Assembly (NCBI GenBank): GCA_025201705.1
Contig: MU617580.1
Span: 1 to 10,436, forward strand
Origin: Dissophora ornata
Taxonomy: Eukaryota; Mortierellomycota; Mortierellomycetes; Mortierellales; Mortierellaceae
Length of the DNA: 10,436 nucleotides
Direction: 5' to 3'
Shown here: positions 1 to 7,402 of the stretch, in pieces
How positions within the stretch are numbered: position 1 is the stretch's first letter
Layout: the number at the start of each line of letters is the position of its first letter
The notes under the pieces: model-generated
Told to the model about the DNA's origin: nothing
The model's database searches: none
The model's input: the letters and a program-made list of their open reading frames with translations, nothing else
Made by a program: the position numbers and the translations under genes

Positions 1-440
1 TTTGGAAGCAGAGTGGTAATAAAACAGTGAGAATGCGGGCAAAGAGAGAGAGAGAGAGAGGTAGAGAAAATGAAATAAAAGTACTTGAGTAAAAGCACAA
101 AATGGGAACAAAATGATAATGTTAATAGAAATAGAGATAGAGAGAGAGAATAGTGTGTGGGGGGGGCAATGTGTGGGCAACGATATACAGTAATAGTACA
201 GTTTTACAACAAAATGGTGCACACGTTTTTAAGGAAGAGAGAGTGAGAGAGAGGGAAGAGGAGAGAGTTGTCAGAACAGAAAAAAAAACATACACAAACA
301 CAGAAAAGAGATTATAAAAAAAAGTCGAAAATCGCCAAAAGAGAAAAACATGTGTGTGTGCGCAAAACGCAAAAAAAAAAAAACAGTGTCGTCCATTTCT
401 CGGATCGATCGCACCTCCGTCAGCGGGGAGGTTGATTTTT
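1..440 (-). other. 3' untranslated region/flank of the PUF gene
   Basis: Downstream of the TAA at 443-441 the transcribed strand is U- and CU-rich. It includes CT microsatellites (about 41-60, 131-148, 236-255) and T runs opposite 371-382 and 281-288. Three UGUA motifs cluster at 183-208. There is no AATAAA on the minus strand, so the cleavage site cannot be placed. No other gene is seen. Confidence 0.6.
41..60. repeat. AG dinucleotide microsatellite
   Basis: About nine to ten uninterrupted AG units. Shorter AG blocks follow at 131-148 and 236-255, all in the PUF gene 3' flank. Confidence 0.95.
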
Positions 441-2221
441 TTACATGTAACCGTACGGGTTGTAGTCGTTCATACCGATCATCCCCACATTCCCAAAGTG
501 GTTCATGCCAGGAAACCCAAAGCCCATCATGTTGCCATTCAGGTTGTTTGGGATATTGTTCATGCCGTTCATGCCGTTGGTGCCGCCGTTCATGCCGTTC
601 ATGTTGCCATTGGTCATACCACTGGACATCCCGCTCACGTTGTTCATGTTCGGCATGTTGGCCATAGGCATGACGTTCATATGCCCAAGGCCGTTCATAC
701 TGTTGGCCATACTGGCCATGTTCATCGCCATGCTGTTTGGCATTCCACCCATACCGTTCATGTTGCCCATACCCATGGCACCCATGTTGCCCATAGCGCC
801 AAGGTTGCCCATGTTGCCCATACCACTCATGTTGTTCATGCCATTCATGCCGTTCATAGGGCCCATGGTGCCCATGCCGTTCATGTTCAGGTGCGCGAGC
901 TGGTTCACGGACGAGAGCTGATCACGGTGGAGCTTGCTCTGGATACGCTTGCCGTAGGGAGTGTTGCGGATCGCAGGAAGCAATGGTCGGATGCACTCCA
1001 CCAACTGCACGCGTTGGAGAGGATCTGCGAAATCAAGGGCGGTCTGAACAACGTAGTTGGCATAAGAGTCACGAAGGAGTTTGTCCAAACGGGCCTTGTT
1101 GATCATCTCCTCGACGAGGAACTTGCGAGTATCCGGTTCAGAAACACGAATGCACTACAAAAAAACAAACAGATGAGGAGCATTAAAACATGTTGGGCAC
1201 TAGTCTCTTCAGTACTTGAACAACTCAAAAAAGTTAGCTCATAAAACAATACATACCTTCTCGATGACATTGGAGCTGAACTTTTGCACCGAAAGCACAC
1301 AGACATGACCAATGAAACGGCGGATGAGGTTATCCGTGAAGCGATTATCTTGCAAATCCAACACATACTGGACCACATAGTTGCCGAAAGGATCCTGCAC
1401 CAGTGCGAGGGCATTGGCGGTGATTTCACGCACGAGCTGAATCTTTTGCGAGGCCGAGGCGTGGTCGATGCAACGCTGCAGGACGCAACATCCGTGGCGG
1501 TGGGTGGCAACCTCGACGCAATGAGCACTGATGGCGTTGTAAATGAACTGGTTGTCTTCCGAGGCCAGGCGGTTAAGGCACTTTTGGATGACATGGTTTC
1601 CATTGAGGTCCTTGATCAGCGTTACGACGCTTGGGTTCAAGGCCACGACCACAATAGCAATCTGCTGAGGGGTCGATAGAAACTCAATCATCTTTTGAAC
1701 GGCCCTGGTGCCATGCATGTTCAACGAGATGTTGACCAATTCGGGAGCCACAGTCTCCACGATGACGGTGCGCTGCTCATCGCCGCAGTACTCGAGCAAC
1801 TTCTGGCAAAGATAATTTCCAAACGGATCTAAACATGACAATCAAGATAACCGCTGATTAGAAAAATAGCCCATAAACTCAAAGTGGTGGTGGTGGGGCG
1901 ACAAATATTCCGACACGCTTGGCCAACATACCAGTCATCAACTCGACGAAATGATTAAAGACCTCGCTGAAAATGATTGCCAGATATGTCTCGTTCTGCT
2001 CCTCCAACTTTTTCTGGAGGTAGCGGCAGCCATGCTGATCTTTGCAGAGTGAATAAATTTGACCGACAAAGCTCTCTAGCAAGGCGCCAGCAAAGCGGTT
2101 CGCATCAACATCAACGACTTGGCGTTTGGGATTGCCCTTGGCGTTGCCCATAGCATTAGCCTGCTGATGCTGTTGCTGTTGGGCCTGCTGCTGTTGTTGG
2201 GCCTGCTGTTGCTGCTGCTGC

Positions 2222-2259
<38 letters not shown>

Positions 2260-3845
2260 CATGCGGAGCACATTGTTAGAGCCACTGGAGGGGATGTCAA
2301 AAGCACTTCCACTCTGGACCGAGTTGAATGGGAAAGTGGGGGTACTGGGGAGCCCGCCCATCACGCTACCCACGCTATTCATACGAGAGTAAAAAGACGC
2401 AGAACCAACGCTGTTCGACAGACCACCAACAGACATGCCAAGACTAGGACTCAGAGGCATTCCTGAAGAAGAACGCGAAGTTGAGGGCAACATATGGGTG
2501 TGAGAATAGGGGCACAAATCTCCTCGAGGGCAGTAGCCTTGCTGATGAAACTGTGGGCAAACATCGGTGGGGCTCGACTCGGACTTTACAGTCAGGTCAT
2601 CAAAAGGCGTCAGCGCAGGCGGCTTGTTGAAACGGTTGGAGATCTCGGACGATGAGTACGGGGGAGTCAGCTTGGGAAGAGGAGACTTTAGGGCATCCTC
2701 TTGGCCACCGATGCCACCAAAGCCAATGATGCCACTTCCATGCTGCGATGCAGTGGGGAGACGCTCGTTGCTCGATGGAAGGACCTTGTTGAACGGCGGC
2801 CACTCGGAGGTACGGCCAAGGTCATGCGAGCTGGGATGACGCAAGCCAGACGTATGAGGGATTTGAGAAAGATCCGACGCGCTTGACGACGAAGAGCGCA
2901 TGGTTGGGAAGGTCTCATCGTCGTCAGCCATCTGGAGATAACGGGGCAAATACGACGTGCTTCCGATCGTGGCGGTACCAACTCCGAGGCCCTGCTCATC
3001 CTTCCAGATGCTTCGCTGCATGGAAGCAAGGCGGCTGTTGGAGCCGGTGGTCGTGGACGAGGTAGTGTCGTCATCGAAAATAAACCGCTCCGTGAACTGA
3101 GACAGGTGGGTATTGTCACTAAAGGCAGACTCTGAGGGCGAAGTGCTGTCTTCCTTTGTGGTGGCTGCACGGCCGATTTTGGACAAACTGCAGATGAAAA
3201 AACGATGAGTTTCTGCCGCAAAAAAGAAAACGAGCCGTGCCCATCATGGGACACGCAAAAGACAGAGCACTTACTCGACAGGTCGCTTGGCCTTGTCTCC
3301 CAGAGACATCTTTTCCATTTCACCCCAGAGATCGACAGCGTCGTTCGAGTTGCGGCGAGAAACAGGCAAGGAGCGAATGTTGGCCAACCCCTGCGACAGC
3401 TCGGCGGCAGAGCCGACAGAGCCGTTTCCAGACTTTTTGTTGCCAGCCAGCATTGCTTGTTCCTCCTGCATTTGCTGGATCTCCAGTTGCTGCATCTGCT
3501 GCTCAAAGAGCTCGCGCTTCATGTTGCGCTGGCGCTCGTGCTCCAAGCGCTTCTGCTCAAGCTTTGCAGCCTAATATGATTGAGAATGAAACACACAAAG
3601 TCAGCATATATTGCGAATCACATAGAAAGTCAAAGTTTGACGAGGCGGGGCGCACTTACCACCTCGCGGTCTTCAGAAGACTCTACAGGAGAATTGCGGC
3701 TGTTGGACCCATCCTTGTCTCGAGAGTCGGACTGGGTTGAGCCAACAGCACCAACGCTTGCTCCAGAGCGACGTTGGTGGAGGATTTCGTCCTCGTTGTT
3801 ATTCAAACCTCCTTCGGAGGGCAAGAACTGGGATTTCGTGGACAT
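441..3845 (-). CDS. PUF4: Puf4-like Pumilio/PUF RNA-binding protein with CCCH zinc finger (five exons)
   Basis: Exons on the minus strand are 3845-3660, 3570-3275, 3187-1932, 1828-1257 and 1154-441, giving about 1,007 residues. All four junctions keep frame and have GT/AG ends. Domains: coiled coil about 63-102, disordered Ser-rich region, CCCH finger 371-390, Gln tract 471-502, eight PUF repeats about 530-850, Met/Gly/Asn-rich tail 861-1007. Repeat sequences such as KDQHGCRYLQKKL, HRHGCCVLQRC and NTPYGKRI resemble yeast Puf4 as I remember it, more than Puf3 or Mpt5. Known PUF proteins bind UGUA elements in mRNA 3' UTRs in the cytoplasm and recruit deadenylation or repression machinery; that role is inferred here. 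The start is uncertain: the ATG at 3845 has a near-perfect GCCACCATG context, but the frame stays open upstream to an ATG at 3935. Confidence is high for the PUF identity, moderate for Puf4 orthology and low for the exact N-terminus. Confidence 0.93.
444..884 (-). other. Met/Gly/Asn-rich low-complexity C-terminal tail
   Basis: Residues 861-1007 contain 38 methionines in 147 positions by my count, in loose NGM, GNM and GMN units, ending FGFPGMNHFGNVGMIGMNDY and then an aromatic NPYGYM. The segment follows the last PUF helix after a short linker. It is not a clean DNA tandem repeat, since unit lengths vary. It has the composition of a phase-separating low-complexity domain. The antisense strand stays open through most of it because ATG reads CAT (His) in reverse. 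Confidence 0.92.
1155..1256 (-). other. Intron 4 of the PUF gene (102 nt)
   Basis: The donor is GAGAAG|GTATGT at 1256 and the acceptor TTTTTTTGTAG|TGCATT at 1155. Splicing is phase 0 and joins SNVIEK of PUF repeat 7 to CIRVSEPDTR, restoring the expected repeat spacing. Reading through hits a stop within five codons. Confidence 0.95.
1829..1931 (-). other. Intron 3 of the PUF gene (103 nt)
   Basis: The donor is ATGACTG|GTATGT at 1931 and the acceptor CATGTTTAG|ATCCG at 1829. Splicing is phase 1 and rebuilds the D of LMTDPFGNY in PUF repeat 2. A CTAAT branch-like motif lies about 30-35 nt upstream of the acceptor. Confidence 0.95.
2161..2259 (-). repeat. Polyglutamine tract, interrupted CAG/CAA repeat
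   Basis: The codons read Q19-A-Q5-A-Q4-H-Q2, residues 471-503, from mixed CAG and CAA codons. Mixed codons limit replication slippage but the tract may still vary between strains. It lies directly before the linker into PUF repeat 1. Gln tracts are common in fungal RNA-binding regulators and favour assembly into RNP granules; that role is inferred here. Confidence 0.95.
2500..2559 (-). other. CCCH-type zinc finger (C-x8-C-x5-C-x3-H)
   Basis: Residues 371-390 of the PUF protein contain Cys371, Cys380, Cys386 and His390, with spacing 8, 5 and 3. This is the canonical C-x8-C-x5-C-x3-H pattern of RNA-binding CCCH fingers of the tristetraprolin/Nab2-like class. The segment QGYCPRGDLCPYSH has the usual G-x-C-x-x-G-x-x-C-x-(Y/F) signature. 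It lies about 160 residues before the first PUF repeat, inside otherwise disordered sequence. A single finger of this kind usually binds short single-stranded RNA; whether it adds specificity here is inference. Confidence 0.9.
3188..3274 (-). other. Intron 2 of the PUF gene (87 nt)
   Basis: The donor is CCTGTCGA|GTAAGT at 3274 and the acceptor TTTTTTCATCTGCAG|TTTGTCC at 3188. Splicing is phase 2 and gives KRPVDLSKIGRA across the junction. Both sites are close to the fungal consensus. Confidence 0.9.
3451..3570 (-). other. Predicted coiled coil, N-terminal region of PUF protein
   Basis: The exon starting at 3570 encodes a run of about 40 residues rich in Glu, Gln, Lys and Arg with regularly placed Leu and Met, for example AAKLEQKRLEHERQRNMKRE. 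It has no Pro or Gly until the end. The heptad-like spacing suggests a helix or coiled coil, perhaps for oligomerisation. This was judged by eye. Confidence 0.6.
3571..3659 (-). other. Intron 1 of the supported coding region (89 nt)
   Basis: The donor is GAGGTG|GTAAGT at 3659 and the acceptor ATATTAG|GCTGCA at 3571. Splicing is phase 0 and joins SSEDREV to AAKLEQKRLE. Charged coding-like sequence continues on both sides, and reading through gives a stop within about ten codons. Confidence 0.88.
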
Positions 3846-3958
3846 GGTGGCGACGTCGAGGGACTTTTCAAAGACACGCAAGTCGCGAAGATATGTCTCG
3901 TACTTTGCTGGTTGGCTGGTTGGCTCTGGCGGCATCAAGTGAGATCCAGGGCACAGGA
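3846..3958 (-). other. Possible N-terminal extension or leader of the PUF gene
   Basis: The frame of the first supported exon stays open above the ATG at 3845, up to an in-frame TAA at 3963-3961. It contains an ATG at 3935 in weak context (T at -3, C at +4), followed by coding-like sequence (PAKYETYLRDLRVFEKSLDV). Either this is translated from 3935 or from an upstream exon, or it is leader and translation begins at 3845. A good acceptor (poly-pyrimidine then CTGTAG|CC) lies at 3994, but it does not open this frame because of the TAA. The only later in-frame acceptor options are weak, such as CTAAG at 3959. Confidence 0.45.
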
Positions 3959-3993
3959 CTTAGGGTCGATAGCAATGGTTTCCAAGACGCAGG

Positions 3994-4506
3994 CTACAGT
4001 TGAAACAGAAGAAAAAAAGAAAAAAGGAAGCAGAGAGGGTGAGTACTCGCAGACACGATGGCATGACAGAACATCCCAAGGGGAGAAAAAAGCGGGTGAA
4101 GATATGAGGCTGAGCGTGGGGTTTCAATGCACTCTGTACGTGTTTGTGTACCGGCATGTTCGTTGGTTCGTGAGTGGTCGTGCAGGTGCTGAGCAATACA
4201 AGTCAGCAATCCTGGCATTGATAAGATGTTTGCGTAAACAGAGCGAGTGCGAGACCCCTTTGTGCTTCCGGGAGTCTGGTGGATCATACGTCTGGAATGT
4301 AGGCTGAAGTTGCTTCCGGGAATGACTGCATCGTCCGAGCTGTCGGACAAGCGAACGCAAGACAGTAGCACTCTAGTCCTGGGTTTGTGATCCAATGACT
4401 GGAAGGACCCCTCTTTTGGCGGTGGAGGTGGCTGTTGAGGTCGAGTGGAGGGGATGGAATCTTCCAGATTGAGTTGCTTGTTAGGCTGCATCGTGTCGAT
4501 GGCCAT
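3994..4506 (-). CDS. Possible 5' exon or upstream ORF of the PUF gene
   Basis: An ORF of 170 codons starts at an ATG at 4506 in strong context (A at -3, G at +4), 23 nt below the acceptor of the leader intron. Its first 45 or so residues look coding (MAIDTMQPNKQLNLEDSI, then a proline run and PKEGSFQSL). Its end runs into the pyrimidine tract of a good acceptor at 3994, so part of it is probably intron. I find no strong donor: the best candidate is AGAC|GTATGA at 4289. Splicing that to 3994 gives a frame ending in TGA at a TGATG that overlaps the ATG at 3935. It could be the true N-terminal exon, joined by a junction I cannot place, or an upstream ORF. No family is recognised. Confidence 0.35.
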   Translation of the reverse strand: MAIDTMQPNKQLNLEDSIPSTRPQQPPPPPKEGSFQSLDHKPRTRVLLSCVRLSDSSDDAVIPGSNFSLHSRRMIHQTPGSTKGSRTRSVYANILSMPGLLTCIAQHLHDHSRTNEHAGTQTRTECIETPRSASYLHPLFSPLGMFCHAIVSASTHPLCFLFSFFLLFQL

Positions 4507-4529
4507 GCTTGGTTATGGTGATTCACAGA

Positions 4530-4604
4530 CTAGACCATGTTTGTGATCCCAAGTGGTGGCGGATAGTGGGTGGGCAGAGAGGCAATTTCTGGAAACAGAC
4601 TTAC
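4530..4604 (-). other. Predicted leader intron of the PUF gene (75 nt)
   Basis: The donor is AGTTCA|GTAAGT at 4604 and the acceptor CATGGTCTAG|TCTGTG at 4530. The size fits the other introns of this gene. It lies just upstream of the ATG at 4506 and removes an ATG located about 6 nt before its acceptor. Confidence 0.6.
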
Positions 4605-5300
4605 TGAACTGGTGTTGAGCGCTTTGCTGTTGCTGCGCGGCTGTTGATGGCTGTGGAGAGGAGAGGAGAGGAGGAGGGATCCTGCTTGACGAGGGATGGC
4701 AAGGACAGGCGGAGAAGCGAGATCAACCGAGGTGAAGAAGGGTTCTGAGAAGAAAAAACAACAAAAAAGAGGCAAGAAATGTACAGGAAGGAGGGGAGGG
4801 GGGGGGTGCAGCGGGACTGTAGTCTACAAACACTAGATGATATACAATTACAAAGATGCAGCACAAGCAGGGTCGCCGAGGGGGGGGGGATGCAGGGAAG
4901 GAAGTGATGGCCAAGGGAGGGCTTCCCGGTGAATGAAGATGGGATTGAGGAATGGAAAGACAGAAAAGAGGAAGAGAGGAACAGGACAAAAATAAAAAGG
5001 GAAATAGAAAACCTTAAACGAGAGCCAGCGCACGACCAACGGGTTGCGGTGCAGCAAGCGGAGCGTTGTGATGGGGATGATGGTGGAGGAGCTGGATTGC
5101 AGAATGGGGGGAGAGGAGGAGCTGTTAGCCGGGCAGAGAAGCAAGAGAGAGAGAGAGGAGAGGAGAGAGAGGAGAGAGAGGGAACGACACAGACGCACGA
5201 TTGGACAACAGCTTTGCAGCCATCCATCCACAGCACCGACACACCGATACACTGCACGCGTGCAAGCGACATGCGGACAGAGGCGAAATACGTCCCTTGC
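4605..5300 (-). promoter_or_regulatory. Pyrimidine-rich leader and probable promoter of the PUF gene
   Basis: On the transcribed strand this stretch is dominated by CT tracts, the densest at about 5140-5181 and 4655-4680, with several C runs (4799-4806, 4880-4890). A CCAAT pentamer on the minus strand lies at 5204-5200, just upstream of the densest CT block, a layout common in fungal promoters. I see no convincing TATA box. Long ORFs here on both strands are low-complexity by-products. The transcription start cannot be placed. Confidence 0.35.
5143..5182. repeat. Polypurine (GA/GGA) tract
   Basis: An uninterrupted purine stretch of GA and GGA units with partial mirror symmetry, in the probable promoter or leader of the PUF gene. 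Mirror-symmetric polypurine DNA can form triplex (H-DNA); no such activity is shown here. Confidence 0.85.
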
Positions 5301-6097
5301 CTGTCTGCGGCTCACAGTGCACCCGTCCACGTTGCACACGGGGGGAGCACCGCCAGAGTGTTGTTTGGGCGCGCCATTGCCTTGTTGTTGTTGATGCCTT
5401 GCCTTGTTGCCTGTTGTCTGTTGTCTGTTTGGCATGGCCCATGCCTTTGTCGCCCTTGCTCATGTTCTGTCAGCATCCTCTCGCCATACTTTTCTGTCCT
5501 CTCCCTTCGCCTTGCAAACGGAACTATGCACCGAAAAGGAAACGAAGGGGGTAGCCTTGCAGAAGGAAAAAAGAAGGCATACGCTACTGTCGCTGCTTGC
5601 TAAACACATACACACACACACACTCTCTCTCCCTTGTCCAAAGAGCATGCATGCGCGTGCGAGAGAAGCTCTCGACAAGAGGTACCCAGGGCCTTTTCGA
5701 CACAGGGGATAAGACGTGTCCTGTAGCAATTCGTCGACATAAACAGACCTGCTTCAAAGTAGCTATCTACATACACTACTACTACAATATGAAGCCCATC
5801 GTCACCGCCACTGCCCACTGCCACTTCTTCTTCTCAAAGGGCACTGAGACGAGACCACTGTGTTCGAGTCTGCCCCGGTTGGGAGTGTTTTACATCATGC
5901 TTGCAGAAATCTTCTTTACAACCACAACAACAGCAAGGGGTCCTCGTTTTAAGCTTGCACCCAAAACAAAGTCCATCATGGCGCGTCGTGCTTTTCCCAG
6001 CTCCGACTCGACTCGCCCTCTTCCATTTCGGACGGAAGATCCTTGCGCGCGCGTGGGACGGACGGACAAGACAAGCCACGCAATATTTCATCACCAA
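5301..6097. other. Intergenic stretch without a supported gene
   Basis: Contains TTG/CTGTTGT low-complexity sequence at about 5385-5430 and a CA then CT dinucleotide run at about 5606-5631. Open frames on either strand are short, rich in Ser, Cys and Pro, and match no recognised family. I see no tRNA. Confidence 0.6.
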
Positions 6098-6122
6098 ATC
6101 CCATCCCATCCCATCCCATCCC
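6098..6122. repeat. ATCCC pentanucleotide tandem repeat (five units)
   Basis: Five perfect ATCCC units, directly visible. Nothing around it indicates a telomeric or gene-associated role. Confidence 0.95.
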
Positions 6123-6438
6123 AGGCACCCGGACCAGTTTTGGAGGGCACTGCGCTGAGCTGATGTTTATCGCCCGCCGGATCAACTCCACTTTATTTTT
6201 TGTTGATATATTTCTTGCATGTTTGGGGGCAGACATCCACAACCCCTGCTTGACATAAAACCTGTCTCAATTGCTGCTGCTATATCTCTATACATCATCG
6301 CCTTTTGCTCCTCGCAGAAACTGGACACATCGTTGCTGGAGCAGCAAGACCCAGGAATCATGCCGTTGTCCCGAACGGCGAATGGGCCGGGTGGGCGCGC
6401 TCGATGGATACGAGCTGCGATGGATGGATGGGGGGATG

Positions 6439-6705
6439 TCATGGATGCCTGAAACGGAAGGAATCCAGACATTCCATGCAAATCCGATGTGCTGCAATTT
6501 CGTCACGTGCTGCAGTTTTGACCACAGCATCCAGGACTATTTCTAGCCACGCTTCCGCAAAATTTTCAAAACCGATCCTTCTCTCTCCATCCCTCCCCCA
6601 ACCACACCTCCCACAACCAGTCGCGATGAGACGGAATGCCGACGCAGGAAGTTCTTCAAACTGAGCATTGTCGTAACATGGACCAATTGCTTGCAGAAGA
6701 CCCAT
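6439..6705 (-). CDS. Doubtful small ORF (88 aa), unknown
   Basis: An ATG-started ORF of 88 residues, with more natural composition than its surroundings and an amphipathic segment (FENFAEAWLEIVLDAVVK). It has four Cys residues in two loose pairs but no recognised motif. An overlapping open frame exists on the other strand, and there is no clear promoter, splice or polyadenylation signal. An ORF of this length can arise by chance in several kilobases of six-frame sequence. Confidence 0.15.
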   Translation of the reverse strand: MGLLQAIGPCYDNAQFEELPASAFRLIATGCGRCGWGRDGERRIGFENFAEAWLEIVLDAVVKTAARDEIAAHRICMECLDSFRFRHP

Positions 6706-6829
6706 ATGTCGAGAATTAGGGGAACGATCGACGTCGTTATCTGAGTCGTAAGTGTCCTCAAAATGAAACGCACTTTTTTTTTTTGGTTTGGCTGTACCCC
6801 CCTTTTTGTCTGGCCCGAGGTCCAGTGCC

Positions 6830-6903
6830 TTGGATGATGATTACAGGATTTTTCCACGTCTAAACACATAATGTTGAGACTTATTGTTGCCTTCCTTCTG
6901 ACC
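6830..6903 (+). repeat. 74-bp direct repeat, copy 1
   Basis: Matches 7156-7229 at 72 of 74 positions, the differences being two C/T transitions. It starts at TTGGATGATGATTACAGG and ends at CTTCCTTCTGACC, then similarity breaks up through a short gap (ACACATTG is shared again). T-runs lie on both sides (6773-6784 and 6920-6934). Frames are open in both directions, so coding status cannot be judged. Confidence 0.95.
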
Positions 6904-6985
6904 ATGACACATTGAGGACTTTTTTTTTTTTTTTAAAGAAGATGGTCCTTCAAATCATGAGCGAAACCGTGTTCTAATTTGCATT

Positions 6986-7402
6986 ATTACCCAATTGGTA
7001 TCGTTTAGATCCTATCGTCGCTTCAGCACCTCTCAGGATAATGCCAGCTACAAGATATCGCGCCGTAACTTTCTCTCCCAGGTTAGTTGCACTCTATCAT
7101 TCGAACGTTTGACCCCCTCCCTCCCTCCCTCCTCCTACACGACGCACGCGTTATTTTGGATGATGATTACAGGATTTTTCCACGTCTAAACATATAATGT
7201 TGAGATTTATTGTTGCCTTCCTTCTGACCTTGTCAAAATACACATTGCGCGTGAAAAAGAATGGACTCGCGTGTTTGCTCTACCAAAAAAAAAAAGTTGG
7301 CAGTGTATTAACCAATATCCACATCCGTGTTCGGTTTTTAGGATTGAGGGTGAACCATCCGAGGAAGGGAACGATCTTGATCTGCTACTTTTCAGTCAAA
7401 GG
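6986..7402 (+). pseudogene. Exon-like fragments of an unrecognised gene
   Basis: Two stretches have acceptor-like and donor-like borders. At about 7010-7080, TCGTTTAG|ATCC...CTCTCCCAG|GTTAGT is open in two frames (one reads SYRRFSTSQDNASYKISRRN). At about 7342-7401, TTTTTAG|GATTGAGG...AGTCAAAG|GTAAGA is open as IEGEPSEEGNDLDLLLFSQ. They do not join into one obvious reading frame and no family is recognised. This could be a relic or chance. Confidence 0.2.
7156..7229 (+). repeat. 74-bp direct repeat, copy 2
   Basis: The second copy, 326 bp downstream of copy 1 and preceded by a CTCC tandem run at about 7117-7131. Both copies encode LDDDYRIFPRLN followed by T or I and then a TAA in one frame, with the similarity continuing past the stop. 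That would suit a gene 3' end, but other frames are open too. Confidence 0.95.

Larger units (their letters stand above)
915..2082 (-). other. Pumilio homology domain: eight PUF repeats, interrupted by two introns
   Basis: Recognition helices can be read for all eight repeats (numbering from the ATG at 3845): R1 CRYLQ 548-552, R2 NYLCQ 584-588, R3 TRAVQ 620-624, R4 NHVIQ 657-661, R5 CCVLQ 693-697, R6 NYVVQ 719-723, R7 SNVIE 765-769, R8 NYVVQ 803-807. By the established PUF code, N..Q reads U, C..Q reads A, S..E reads G, and T..Q at R3 is tolerated with A. Read antiparallel from R8 to R1 this gives U-G-U-A-U-A-U-A. Yeast Puf4 prefers a 9-mer, UGUAHAHUA, in which one base is flipped out. All triads look functional, so the domain should bind RNA. 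Introns fall inside repeat 2 and straight after the repeat 7 recognition helix. Confidence 0.95.

Noticed and set aside
354..1244. Long plus-strand ORF rich in His and Val
   Set aside because: It is the antisense of the Met/Gly/Asn-rich tail and PUF repeat 8 exon. ATG codons read as CAT (His) in reverse, and the minus strand has clear PUF homology.
2119..2466. Plus-strand ORF with a long poly-Leu run resembling a membrane segment
   Set aside because: Antisense of the CAG/CAA Gln tract. The coding strand has supported domains on both sides.
4601..5435. Overlapping minus-strand ORFs of about 195-223 residues rich in Ser, Leu and Pro
   Set aside because: By-products of CT-rich sequence, open in two frames at once. 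The predicted leader intron cuts the shared end.
4929..5603. 224-residue plus-strand ORF, charged N-terminal part then Cys/Leu-rich part
   Set aside because: The charged part is translated GA microsatellite and the rest has no natural protein character. It overlaps the probable PUF leader and promoter.
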